Shown here: positions 1-7,555 of the stretch, piece after piece
Position numbering within the stretch: position 1 is the stretch's first letter
Layout: each line of letters begins with the position of its first letter
Source of the DNA: CAVORB01 sp963698495
Lineage (GTDB): Bacteria; Pseudomonadota; Gammaproteobacteria; Chromatiales; Chromatiaceae
Direction of reading: 5' to 3'
Assembly (NCBI GenBank): GCA_963698495.1
Contig: CAVORB010000013.1
Coordinates: 124,001 to 188,000, forward strand
DNA length: 64,000 bases
Made by a program: the position numbers and the translations under genes
The notes under the pieces: generated by a model
What the model was told of the DNA's origin: nothing
The model's input: only the letters and a program-made list of their open reading frames with translations
Database searches by the model: none

Positions 1-1125
1 GAGCTCGCCGCGGCCGAACGCCCGGTGATCAAGGCGGGCGGTGGCATCATCCACGCCAATGCGGCAGAGATCTTGCGCCGCTTTGCCGAGCGCTTCGACA
101 CCCCGGTCACCACCACCTTCAACGCCCTCGGCGCGATGCCGTTCGGGCACCGACACAATCTGGGCATGCCGGGAATGCACGGCACCATTCCCGCCAACTA
201 CGCCCTGCGGGAAGCGGACTTCATCCTGACACTGGGGGGGCGGTTCGACGATCGCGTCGCGGTCAAGGGATTTTCCGCAGGCAAGCGCATCGCCCACGTG
301 GACATAGACCCATCGGAGATCGACAAGACGGTGAAGACCGACCTCTCGGTCGCCGCTGAGCTCGGCACCTTCTTCCGCCACGCGCTGGCGAGCGGGCGCA
401 GCGCCCAGCACGCGGACTGGCTTGCGCGTGTCGCCGCCTGGCGGACCCAGATGCCGAAACCCTATCTGCAAGCGGATCACGTCAAGCCCCAGGCCGTCGT
501 CGAGGCCATCTCCGAGGCGACCGCCGGCGATGCCACGCTGGTCACCGGCGTGGGGCAGCATCAGATGTGGTCAGCCCAATACTACCGCTTCAGCCGCCCG
601 CGGCAGTGGGTCAGCTCCGGCGGGCTCGGAACCATGGGCTTCGGGTTGCCGGCCGCGATCGGGGCCTGGTTCGCCAACCCCGAGAAGCCGGTGGTCCTGA
701 TCGACGGTGACGGCAGCTTCCAGATGAACATCCAGGAGCTGGGCACGGTGGTGGCCAACCGGATTCCGATCAAGATGTTCGTGCTCAACAACAGCTTTCT
801 GGGCATGGTCCGTCAATGGGAGGACATGATGGACGAGGGCCACCACTACGAGACCTGCCTCGCGCGCACCTCCGAATGCGAGCCCGGATGCGTAGACATG
901 GAGCGGGACTGCCGCCGCCAGATTCCGAACCTCACCGGCCTGCGCTTCGTCTACCCGCGGCTCAAGACCATGCGCATACGCGAGCCCCAGCGCCTGCGCG
1001 AGCAGGTGCGGGAGGCCCTGGCCCAGGAGGGGCCGATGCTGGTGGACGTCTGGATCGACAAGACCGAGAACGTGCTGCCCATGGTTCAACCCGGGCGGGG
1101 ACTGGGGGAAATGATCGAGTCCTGA
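1..1125 (+). CDS. ilvB: Acetolactate synthase large subunit, C-terminal part (5' truncated by window edge)
   Basis: Frame 1 is open from the first base (reads ELAAAERPVIKAGGG), so the gene begins upstream of the window; the GTG at 25 is internal. The product belongs to the thiamine-diphosphate AHAS family, which condenses pyruvate with pyruvate or 2-ketobutyrate in branched-chain amino acid synthesis. The central domain ends near codon 125. The ThDP/Mg motif runs from GDGS (about codon 236) to NNSF (about 263), and the family C-terminal ENVLPMV tail is present. Between MVRQWED and the tail, where AHAS proteins normally read DFVKLAEAFG or similar, there is instead a segment with four cysteines spaced C-X6-C-X3-C-X6-C (bases 856-912). 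No small subunit (ilvN) follows; the next gene is convergent. Confidence 0.85.
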   Translation, partial: ELAAAERPVIKAGGGIIHANAAEILRRFAERFDTPVTTTFNALGAMPFGHRHNLGMPGMHGTIPANYALREADFILTLGGRFDDRVAVKGFSAGKRIAHVDIDPSEIDKTVKTDLSVAAELGTFFRHALASGRSAQHADWLARVAAWRTQMPKPYLQADHVKPQAVVEAISEATAGDATLVTGVGQHQMWSAQYYRFSRPRQWVSSGGLGTMGFGLPAAIGAWFANPEKPVVLIDGDGSFQMNIQELGTVVANRIPIKMFVLNNSFLGMVRQWEDMMDEGHHYETCLARTSECEPGCVDMERDCRRQIPNLTGLRFVYPRLKTMRIREPQRLREQVREALAQEGPMLVDVWIDKTENVLPMVQPGRGLGEMIES

Positions 1126-1132
1126 GGGGACG

Positions 1133-1238
1133 CTGATGACCGGCCCTTCTGGCCAAGACCAGCATTCCGCCCGAGAAGCGCGGTTCTTGTGCCGCCACAT
1201 TCCCACTCGCTTGCGCGCTTAGAAAAGGCGTCACATCC
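1133..1238 (-). repeat. 106-nt dispersed structured repeat, copy B
   Basis: The reverse complement of this interval aligns without gaps, at 80 of 106 positions by hand count, to 11837-11942 on the + strand. It lies in the convergent gap between the acetolactate synthase gene and the S1-domain gene. The 5' part forms an imperfect stem capped by a GCAA tetraloop. The best conserved block is the last 57 nt, which begins CAAGAACC and ends TCATCAG. Confidence 0.75.
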
Positions 1239-1263
1239 ATATACCGCGGGAAACGAAACCCCA

Positions 1264-2475
1264 CTATTTCTTCTTTTGCTGCTGCATGGACTCGCGCAGC
1301 AGATCCCCGAGGGTTCCGAAGCTCTTGTCGGGCCTTTCGTAATCGACGTACGACGCCGCCTGCGGGGCGTCGGACGCCTGCTTCGAGGCATCCAGCGACA
1401 GGCTGATGCGACGCTTCTCCGGATCGACTCCGAGCACGGTCGCCTCCACTTCCTGCCCGCCGTTCACAACCTCCTGCGGATGACTGACCCGCCGTCCGGC
1501 GCCAAGCTCACTGATGTGCACCAGCCCCTCGAGCCCGGGCTCGATCTCGACGAAGACGCCGAAGGGCTGCAGGCGGGTAACGGTGCCCTTGACCCGCGAC
1601 CCGACCGGGAAACGCTGAGTCGCATCCTGCCACGGGTCCCTCGCCAGCGCGCGAATCGATAGCGCGATCTTCTCCGGGCGCTTCGGATTTTCGGTCTGCT
1701 CGATCCGGAGCACCTGGACCTCGACCGCCTGTCCCTCGCGCAGGACATCGCTCGGATGCTTGACGTGGCCATAGGCGAGCTCGCTGACGTGGACCATCCC
1801 CTCGACCCCGCCCAGATCGACGAAAGCGCCATAGTCCTTGACGGACGTCACGGTGCCCGCAAGCACGGCCCCCTCCTCGATGCGGGCGCGTGTTTCCGCG
1901 GCCAGCGCCTGCTGCTCCTCCTCGAGAATCGCCCGGCGTGAAACCACCAGGTTCGGTCGCCTGCCGCCCTCGAGCTTGGTGATGCGAAAGCTCAGGTGCT
2001 GACCGACGAACTCGCTCAGGTCCTCGACGAACCGGATATCGACCTGGGAAGCGGGGCAGAATGCGCGCTGGCCCGCGATCTGGACCTCGACCCCGCCCTT
2101 GATGGCGCCGGTCACCCGCCCATCCACGGGCAGCTGCTGGCGATAGGCCTGCTCCAGCTCGGCGAGCCCATGCAGATGACGGGCCTGCTGGGTGCCGAGC
2201 AGCAGGCTGCCGGCCTCCTCGTCGATACCGGTGACGGTCGCCTCGACCGTATCGCCAACGCCCGCGGTCAGGTTGCCGTCCGCATCGGTCAGGGCCGCGA
2301 TCTCCATGATGCCCTCGGACTTGCCCCCGAGGTCGACGAAGACCTGCGCCTCGCCGATCGACACCACCTTACCCTGCACCCGGTCACCGACGCCGATGCT
2401 CGCCGGCTCGGTGGCCCCCGCGTGCTCTTGCTCGAACTGCGCGAGCAACGCCTCGAAATCGTCGCCGTTTTTCAT
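1264..2475 (-). CDS. S1 RNA-binding domain protein (four S1 repeats)
   Basis: A 403-residue protein made almost entirely of S1 (OB-fold) domains, at roughly residues 28-95, 105-180, 203-275 and 288-360. The last two are the most canonical (GTVTSVKDYGAFVDLGG and the GLEGLVHISELG type). It is shorter than ribosomal protein S1, which has six repeats, and matches the family of 400-residue S1-like proteins that bind RNA in the cytoplasm and probably act in translation or RNA turnover. The C-terminus is a charged tail ending QQQKKK. It starts at an ATG with no strong Shine-Dalgarno. It is convergent with the acetolactate synthase gene. The precise role cannot be read from the sequence. Confidence 0.8.
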   Translation of the reverse strand: MKNGDDFEALLAQFEQEHAGATEPASIGVGDRVQGKVVSIGEAQVFVDLGGKSEGIMEIAALTDADGNLTAGVGDTVEATVTGIDEEAGSLLLGTQQARHLHGLAELEQAYRQQLPVDGRVTGAIKGGVEVQIAGQRAFCPASQVDIRFVEDLSEFVGQHLSFRITKLEGGRRPNLVVSRRAILEEEQQALAAETRARIEEGAVLAGTVTSVKDYGAFVDLGGVEGMVHVSELAYGHVKHPSDVLREGQAVEVQVLRIEQTENPKRPEKIALSIRALARDPWQDATQRFPVGSRVKGTVTRLQPFGVFVEIEPGLEGLVHISELGAGRRVSHPQEVVNGGQEVEATVLGVDPEKRRISLSLDASKQASDAPQAASYVDYERPDKSFGTLGDLLRESMQQQKKK

Positions 2476-2524
2476 GGGCGCGAGTCTACCACCAAACCTG
2501 CACGGGAACGCCGTTCGTCCGCCC

Positions 2525-3118
2525 TCAGACGACCGCCACCATCAGGCCGATGGCGGCGATCCAGCTGCCCACGGCACGCACGGCAATCGCGGCCCAGGTC
2601 GCCCTTTGCGTCCATGCGACGGTGGCGGCTGCCACCAGGGCCAGCAGCACGAAGCCGCAGGCGAGGACCCCGAGCGCGAAAAGATAGGCGTTCGTCTCGG
2701 CGGAGATCGCCAATCCGTTGCCGTAGCCATGGGATAGCCCGAACAGCCAGCCAAGACCCACCAGCGCCGCCATCGGAAGCCGCCAAGCGGCCGCGATCAG
2801 GAGACCGAGGATCACGAACGACGCCTTGTTCGCCCACACCAGGGGAGCAAGGTCTGGCACCGCCATCGCCAGCAGCACGCCGCACAGCAACCCGAGGGGG
2901 ACGGCGACCAGGATCCAGCGGCCAGTCCGCGGCGCTTGCAGCCCGGCCAGAAGTCCGAGGGCAACCATGGGCAGCGCGTGCTCCAGGGTCAGGCACAGGT
3001 GCAGCATGCCGCCGTAGAAATCCCCGAAGCGTGTGCTGACCAGGTGCGCGTGTGCGTTAACCGGCGCCAAGGCCACCCCCAGGGCAGCGACAAATGCGCC
3101 CCAGGGTCCCGGCTTCAC
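2525..3118 (-). CDS. HupE/UreJ-like membrane protein
   Basis: A 197-residue protein with a signal peptide and about six hydrophobic segments. It carries the histidine-rich motifs typical of HupE/UreJ proteins: HLCLTLEHALPM after the first helix and GLSHGYGNGL near residue 130. Family members are candidate metal (nickel or cobalt) permeases. The GTG start overlaps the stop of the small upstream ORF (GTGA), indicating translational coupling. It is the last gene of the run PPIase-HupE-small ORF-this gene, and the only long member without a visible lesion. Metal specificity is not deducible. Confidence 0.7.
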   Translation of the reverse strand: MKPGPWGAFVAALGVALAPVNAHAHLVSTRFGDFYGGMLHLCLTLEHALPMVALGLLAGLQAPRTGRWILVAVPLGLLCGVLLAMAVPDLAPLVWANKASFVILGLLIAAAWRLPMAALVGLGWLFGLSHGYGNGLAISAETNAYLFALGVLACGFVLLALVAAATVAWTQRATWAAIAVRAVGSWIAAIGLMVAVV

Positions 3119-3222
3119 CCCAGGCCCCCGAGGTGGGGCAGCAGGAACCAGCCGCCACCCACCGCGCTGACGATCCCGCAGACGCGCGCCGCCCGCTCGC
3201 GTAGCTCGGAGAGTGACGTCAT
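3115..3222 (-). CDS. Small 35-residue protein, coupled to the HupE-like gene
   Basis: ATG at 3222 preceded by a near-perfect AAGGAGG five bases upstream; the ribosome-binding site sits on the stop of the preceding HupE gene. The peptide begins MTSLSELRERAARVCG, has one short hydrophobic stretch (VSAVGGGWFLLPHLGG) and ends in a TGA that overlaps the next GTG start. The strong RBS and the overlaps at both ends argue for translation. No family recognised; it may be a small membrane partner or a leader that couples translation of the next gene. Confidence 0.5.
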   Translation of the reverse strand: MTSLSELRERAARVCGIVSAVGGGWFLLPHLGGLG

Positions 3223-3232
3223 ACGACCTCCT

Positions 3233-4230
3233 TCATGCATTCAGCACCTGCACCGCGCGTTCGATGAACCAGAAGGACGCGACCGCGCCGACCGCGTAGA
3301 CCGCTGCCGCCTCGCCCCAGCGGGGCCACCGCGCCTGCAGGATGCGCAATGACCACGCCACCGCCAGCGCAAGCAGCACGAAGGCGATCTGGCCGATCTC
3401 CACCCCGACGTTGAAGAAAAGCAGCGCCAGGGGAATCTCCGTCGGCGGCAGACCGAGCTTGGTCAGGGCCGAGGCGAAGCCAAGCCCGTGCAGCAGTCCG
3501 AACGCGAATGCGACCACCCAGGGAAAGCGCGCAGTGAGCCCCCCTCGCCGCGGCGGACCTTGGCGGCCTCCACCGCGATAAACACGATGCTGAGCGCGAT
3601 AGCGCCGTTGACCGGCTGCTCCGGCACGCCGATCCAGCTAAAGGTGGCGGCCGCCAGCGTGATGCTGTGAGCGACGGTGAAGGCGGTTATGGTCTTCACC
3701 AGCATCCAGAGGTCGCGCACGATCCACAGCAGGCCGAGCACGAACAGCAGATGGTCTACGCCGAGCAGGATATGCTCGGTACCGAGCGCCGTGTAGGCCT
3801 TGGCGAGCTGGACGGTGGACGGCGTACCGGTAACGGCGAACGACGCCGCATCCGGCGTGAGCCGCACCGTCTGATTGCCGCCGTCGAGTCGCTGAACCCG
3901 CGCGAGCACATCGGTGCGGGTCCCCGGCAGCCCGTCGATCGCCACCCGTCCGCCCGTTAGCCCACTCTCGCAGCTGAACCGCCAACGCTCGATGTAGGCC
4001 CCCGCGACGAAACGGGTCTTGGGCGCGGAGCCATCGCAGCCGTCAGGCAGACGGACGTAGAGCCCGAGCCGCTCGTCGCCCTTGGCCGGTAACTTCTACA
4101 ACACGTCGTAGTGCTGAGCCTCGATCTCGCGCAGCTCCAGGTAGCCGGGCCCAACCTCGCGTGCATGCACGACACCGGCCAGACCGCAGGCGGCCAGGAG
4201 CAGCGCGGCGATCAACCCACCCCTGATCAC
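3233..4230 (-). pseudogene. HupE/UreJ-type membrane protein, nonsense + frameshift
   Basis: Starts at GTG 4230, overlapping the stop of the PPIase remnant (GTGA). It has a signal peptide, a periplasmic domain, then about six membrane segments with the family motifs TEHILLGVDHLLFVLG, AFTVAHSITL and GLLHGLGFASAL. Two lesions are visible. (1) An in-frame TAG at complement(4096-4098), in YDVL*KLPAKGD, where a TGG tryptophan codon is expected. (2) A missing base in the G run read from 3539-3544: adding one G joins RRGEGG to LTARFPWVVAFAFGLLHG. The C-terminal part ends at 3233 directly on the RBS of the small ORF. Two independent lesions make real decay more likely than sequencing error. Confidence 0.8.
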
Positions 4231-4637
4231 CGGGCGGGCTCCGCCAAGCCATTATCACCCCCATCGGCGGGCAGATGGGTCTCCACCGAATACCGGTCGC
4301 GCAACGCCTGGTAGAAACCATCATTGGCCTCCTGGCGACGCTCATTGGACCACTCGCGCTTCACGACCGGTCGTATCTCGGCCAAGGCCTCCAGCTCCTT
4401 TCGGGTCGGCGGGCGCATCCAGGTGCGCTGAAACTGCTGGGTGAGCCGGGCCACGTCTGTCTCATCGACTACGACACGGTCCGGCAAGGCGCGCGATGCG
4501 TCTCCGTTAAGGAAGTAGAGCAGGAACAGCCCGACACCGAGCGCGAGAAACTGCACCAGCGGCTCCCGCAAGACTTTAGCGATGCGGCTCTCCTTACCCG
4601 TCGTCGTCTGCACTGCGTTGGAGAAGCGTTCGGCCAT
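4227..4637 (-). pseudogene. Membrane-anchored peptidyl-prolyl isomerase-like protein, internally deleted
   Basis: The 136-residue frame joins the N-terminus of a known HupE-associated PPIase-like family (LREPLVQFLALGVGLFLLYFL, then a segment ending RPPTRKELEALAE) directly to the C-terminus of the same family (VKREWSNERRQEANDGFYQALRDRYSV). From memory of the family, about 130-150 residues that carry the fold are missing. A single N-terminal membrane anchor (about residues 28-48) remains. It overlaps the following HupE pseudogene by GTGA. The deletion kept an open frame but should have removed function. Confidence 0.65.
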
Positions 4638-4639
4638 GA

Positions 4640-4939
4640 GGAGCGAAAATCATAACCCCCCATCCCACTCGACGACAGGCCGGCCGTGCCTCGCGGAGCG
4701 CAGGATTCTTGGTGCTTACCGCCAGTCCGAACTGCGAGCACAATGATCCGGGGGCTTGTATTCCCACGGATGTCCCTGATACAGCAGGGGACGGAACGGA
4801 TGCAGGATCGAAGGACGGTGGGAGATGCGCCCCGTTCGGCCGACTGGCTCCTGCTTGGAAGCCTTCCGGACCTTGTGAGGTCGAGAGAGTCGGTTGCCGC
4901 TATTCTGGATAAACCACTGCAAACCGGGAGGAGCAGTAG
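4640..4939. other. Intergenic region, divergent genes
   Basis: Separates the leftward PPIase remnant from rightward msrB. Short open frames here have no recognisable product. The only functional signal I see is the GGGAGGAGCAGT ribosome-binding site of msrB at its right end. No clear promoter or terminator. Confidence 0.4.
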
Positions 4940-5422
4940 ATGCTGACCTGGCGTGAAGTCCTGGACCGAGCCGAGCGTGGGAATCCGGCGCCCGCGCGGG
5001 TCGTCGAGAAGACCGAAGCCCAATGGCGAGCCGAGCTCACCCCCGAGCAGTACCGGGTCACCCGGCAAAAGGGCACGGAGCGTCCGTTCAGCTCGGAGAT
5101 GTGCAGCCGGTTCGAGCCGGGTCTGTACGGCTGCGCCTGTTGCGGCACCCTGTTGTTCGACGCGCGGGAAAAATTCGAATCCGGTACGGGCTGGCCCTCG
5201 TTCACCCAGCCGGTAGAAGCGAACGCCATCGCCTATCACGCCGACGACTCCCACGGCATGAGACGGGTGGAGACGACCTGCAACACCTGCGGCGCCCACC
5301 TCGGACACGTCTTCCCCGACGGACCGGAACCCAGCGGGCTGCGGTATTGCATGAACGCCGTGGCGCTGCAGAAGACAGCAAAGCCCGAGGCGGCGGACGA
5401 CCACGGCGGCGCGCAGCCGTAA
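4940..5422 (+). CDS. msrB: Peptide-methionine (R)-S-oxide reductase
   Basis: A 160-residue SelR/MsrB protein that reduces R-methionine sulfoxide in oxidised proteins. The zinc-binding cysteine pairs are C65-X2-C68 (CACC) and C114-X2-C117 (CNTC). The catalytic cysteine is C137 in RYCMNAVAL, where most relatives read RYCINS. The conserved GTGWPSF block is at residues 82-88. C55 (SSEMC) is a possible resolving cysteine. No export signal, so cytoplasmic. ATG 4940 follows a GGGAGGAG ribosome-binding site. A glutaredoxin fragment follows immediately, suggesting a former two-gene thiol-repair unit. Confidence 0.92.
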   Translation: MLTWREVLDRAERGNPAPARVVEKTEAQWRAELTPEQYRVTRQKGTERPFSSEMCSRFEPGLYGCACCGTLLFDAREKFESGTGWPSFTQPVEANAIAYHADDSHGMRRVETTCNTCGAHLGHVFPDGPEPSGLRYCMNAVALQKTAKPEAADDHGGAQP

Positions 5423-5568
5423 CCAGGATCGACGTCCACTTCAAGCCCTGGTGCCCCTACTGCAACGAAGCGACGTCTCCGCTCACGTCGAAGGGGCTGA
5501 GCGACGGGGTGATACAGTATAAGCAAATCATCATCGCCGTAGCGGAAGCCGCAGACATCACCGCGTGA
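5420..5568 (+). pseudogene. Glutaredoxin fragment
   Basis: Directly after the msrB stop, frame 1 reads VTRIDVHFKPWCPYCNEA followed by about 30 residues including SKGLSDGVIQYKQIII, then TGA. This matches the first half of a glutaredoxin: beta strand, KPWCPYC active site and first helix. The second half with the cis-proline TVP and GG motifs is absent and there is no start codon. It reads as a truncated remnant. Confidence 0.6.
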
Positions 5569-5634
5569 GCGATTACCGGCCGCGCGATCGGACGCTGCCG
5601 CCTGGGCGCGTACCGAGGAGCCTCGCCGGGAGAC

Positions 5635-6264
5635 CTAACCGCCGCACTGCTCCATCGGACTGTTGGCGATCTCGTCCACTTCCTCCTGCGTCAGCACCGA
5701 CGCCGTGTAGGTGGACCCCACCAACTCGATGTTCTTGACGAAGGCGCGCAGGTGGTTGCGGGAGCCACATAGCAGGCTTCCGTACACGTCCTTGATGTCC
5801 TGGTGGTCCGCCGCATCGATCGCCGCCTGTATATCGTGCATGTCCTTCTCTTCGATCAGACCGCCCACGTTCAGACCAGCCAGCCCGTTCTCTTCGCCGA
5901 GGTCCATCAAGTAGGTGAAAAGCGTATCCAGCTCATCGTTGACGAAGCGCCCCACGTCGTCTTCGTCAACGACGGGGTCGGGCAGACCGTACTTGTCCAG
6001 CAGCCTTTTCATCGCGTCCATGTGCTGCTGCTCGGAGATCGAGATATTCGCGAACACCGCATCTCCCCAGAGCTCGTGGAGGATGATGTAGGAATCGCGC
6101 GCGAGCTTCTCCTCCTCGCGCATGAACAACAGATCGGCAATTTCCAGGTCGGAAAGGTCGCTCGACAAGCGTGACCCTTTTTCTTCCCCCCCGCGACCGG
6201 AAATTGCATTGGATGCGACAACGAGCAGCGAGACCGACAGCAGCGTCGAGATGGACTTAAGCAC
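5635..6264 (-). CDS. DUF2202 (ferritin-like) exported protein
   Basis: The GTG at 6264 is chosen over longer upstream starts because AGGGAGG lies seven bases before it and a signal peptide (LLSVSLLVVASNAIS) follows. The 209-residue product contains a DUF2202 domain, a four-helix ferritin-like fold: LLFMREEEKLARDSYIIL, then SISEQQHMDAMKRLL, DMHDIQAAIDAADHQDI and GSRNHLRAFVKNIELVG. The paired Glu/His residues in the first two helices resemble the di-iron ligands of ferritin-like proteins. Periplasmic; metal storage or oxidoreductase activity is only inferred. Monocistronic. Confidence 0.8.
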   Translation of the reverse strand: MLKSISTLLSVSLLVVASNAISGRGGEEKGSRLSSDLSDLEIADLLFMREEEKLARDSYIILHELWGDAVFANISISEQQHMDAMKRLLDKYGLPDPVVDEDDVGRFVNDELDTLFTYLMDLGEENGLAGLNVGGLIEEKDMHDIQAAIDAADHQDIKDVYGSLLCGSRNHLRAFVKNIELVGSTYTASVLTQEEVDEIANSPMEQCGG

Positions 6265-6583
6265 CTGAACCTCCCTTCGTGTAGAGAACACAGCGGAGCG
6301 AGAGCGACACCCCGTCTCGGGCCAGAACACCCCGCACGCGACCCTTACGAAGGCGACGGTAAATCGATCGACGCCCCCGCAAAAGACCGCCATTTTCTGC
6401 GGGAACACCGATTCCAGGCATTGAGATCCGTCATTGATTGCAGGGAGCAGCAAGCGCGGGAGGGCGCCGACTCGTCCTACACGGCTTTGTCGGCATCGGA
6501 CGGGGACGCATGCCCCGGGTGGGTGAGAGCACAACTTCGGTCGGCAATACCTAGGGAGACAAGGATCGCCCCGAATGGAGCAA
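6265..6583. other. Intergenic region upstream of the DUF2202 gene
   Basis: Holds the ribosome-binding site of the DUF2202 gene at its left edge and is bounded on the right by a leftward terminator hairpin. I see no further gene and no promoter I can defend. Confidence 0.4.
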
Positions 6584-7132
6584 TCAAAAAACCACCCGCA
6601 AAACGGGTGGTTTGGGCTGACCTGATCGAACCGAGTGCCAGAACGGAGGGATCGCCGACGGATCGACCGCACTGGCCGCCGGTTCAATCCCGGCCGGACC
6701 CTTTCGCCCGCGAGCGATGCAGGACCGAACCGGGCTAGCTAAGCGCAGGGGGTAGGAGGTTTCGTGATCGTGGTGCCTGCGACCCTTCTTGCCACCGGCG
6801 GTGGCCTGCCCGCCTCGATCACCCGCCAGCAAGGGCAGGAGTGTCGGGTTCTCGTGATACCTACGGCCCTTCTTGCCGCCAGCGGTAGCCTGACCTCCGC
6901 GATCGCCCGCAACGCGTTGGCCATCGCGAGCATCGGGCTCGTTCCTGATCTGGTCGCCAGGGCCGGCGCATTTCCTGCCTTGACATCTCGCAAGTTCGCC
7001 AGCTCCCTGCAACCTCCGATCGACACTCACGGGGATCTGCGCCTGTTCCATGGCATGCCTGACCTCGGAGTTGCCCGCCTGTGCGGAGACCGGAAGAAGC
7101 GCAACAAACACGGCTATCGAAAGTGCTCTCAT
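6584..7132 (-). CDS. Exported protein with duplicated AGDRGGQATAGGKKGRR motif
   Basis: ATG 7132 has a GAGGGAG ribosome-binding site ten bases upstream and is followed by a clear signal peptide (MRALSIAVFVALLPVSAQAG). The 182-residue frame contains a 28-residue tandem duplication (period 84 bp) with the identical motif AGDRGGQATAGGKKGRR in both copies (about 6781-6830 and 6866-6913). Within the motif the copies differ at nine bases, all synonymous third positions, so this frame has been translated and selected. The motif is followed by YH or HH, giving a basic, His-containing patch. The C-terminal 50 residues look unlike a folded protein and overlap a tRNA-like T-arm and the terminator, so the original stop may have been lost. 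No known family. Confidence 0.55.
   Translation of the reverse strand: MRALSIAVFVALLPVSAQAGNSEVRHAMEQAQIPVSVDRRLQGAGELARCQGRKCAGPGDQIRNEPDARDGQRVAGDRGGQATAGGKKGRRYHENPTLLPLLAGDRGGQATAGGKKGRRHHDHETSYPLRLASPVRSCIARGRKGPAGIEPAASAVDPSAIPPFWHSVRSGQPKPPVLRVVF
6587..6612 (-). terminator. Rho-independent terminator, leftward
   Basis: The stem AAACCACCCG / CGGGTGGTTT with loop CAAAA is followed, on the minus strand, by a run of six T. It ends the leftward transcript of the repeat-motif protein; that gene's stop codon lies just beyond the hairpin. Confidence 0.75.
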
Positions 7133-7555
7133 TTTGTGTTTTCTCCCTCGCTAACGGTTTGGAGAGCACGATTCTGGAGACTGGCTTTGCCCGTTCTTGT
7201 AACGCGTTTCTCCTTTTTCCAGCGATGATTCACGACATCCCCACGACAGAGAACGGCGGGCGCGCCACCGGACACGCGTCCCGCTCGTCCCCGATCGGTT
7301 CATTGGGGGGTGTATCTCCGTTTTTCGTCCGCACCTTTGCCAGCAGTGCGATCCTCCGGGCATCGTCGACCGACCGGAGCTCGGGAGGCTTTCCTTCGCC
7401 GTTGATGCTCGCGCTTCTTGTCTGTGGTTCCGGTATCAGTTTGCTGGCTGCGCAGAATGCGCACCTGACCCGATTGGACACGAGAACGAGGCTTCGCCGT
7501 AGATCTGTCTGGGTATGCCAGACGCCGACAACATCCACTCAGGAGACATGAGACG
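7133..7555. other. Intergenic region, divergent promoters expected
   Basis: Lies between the leftward repeat-motif gene and the rightward duplicated-domain gene, so both promoters should be here. No convincing -35/-10 pair or repeat found by eye. Short open frames overlap on both strands with no recognisable product. Confidence 0.35.

Noticed and set aside
571..1206. Long antisense frame over the acetolactate synthase gene
   Set aside because: High GC creates long shadow frames; this one has no domain and no RBS. The same holds for the long antisense frames over the aldolase, sulfatase, ABC permease and 18972-20360 genes.
4096..4098. Recoding (pyrrolysine or readthrough) at the in-frame TAG of the HupE gene
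   Set aside because: The same gene has an independent frameshift and the upstream gene is deleted internally, so decay explains it better.
6614..6701. A complete tRNA gene
   Set aside because: Only the T-arm and a 3' acceptor-like strand fit. No D-arm, anticodon stem or 5' acceptor pairs could be built.
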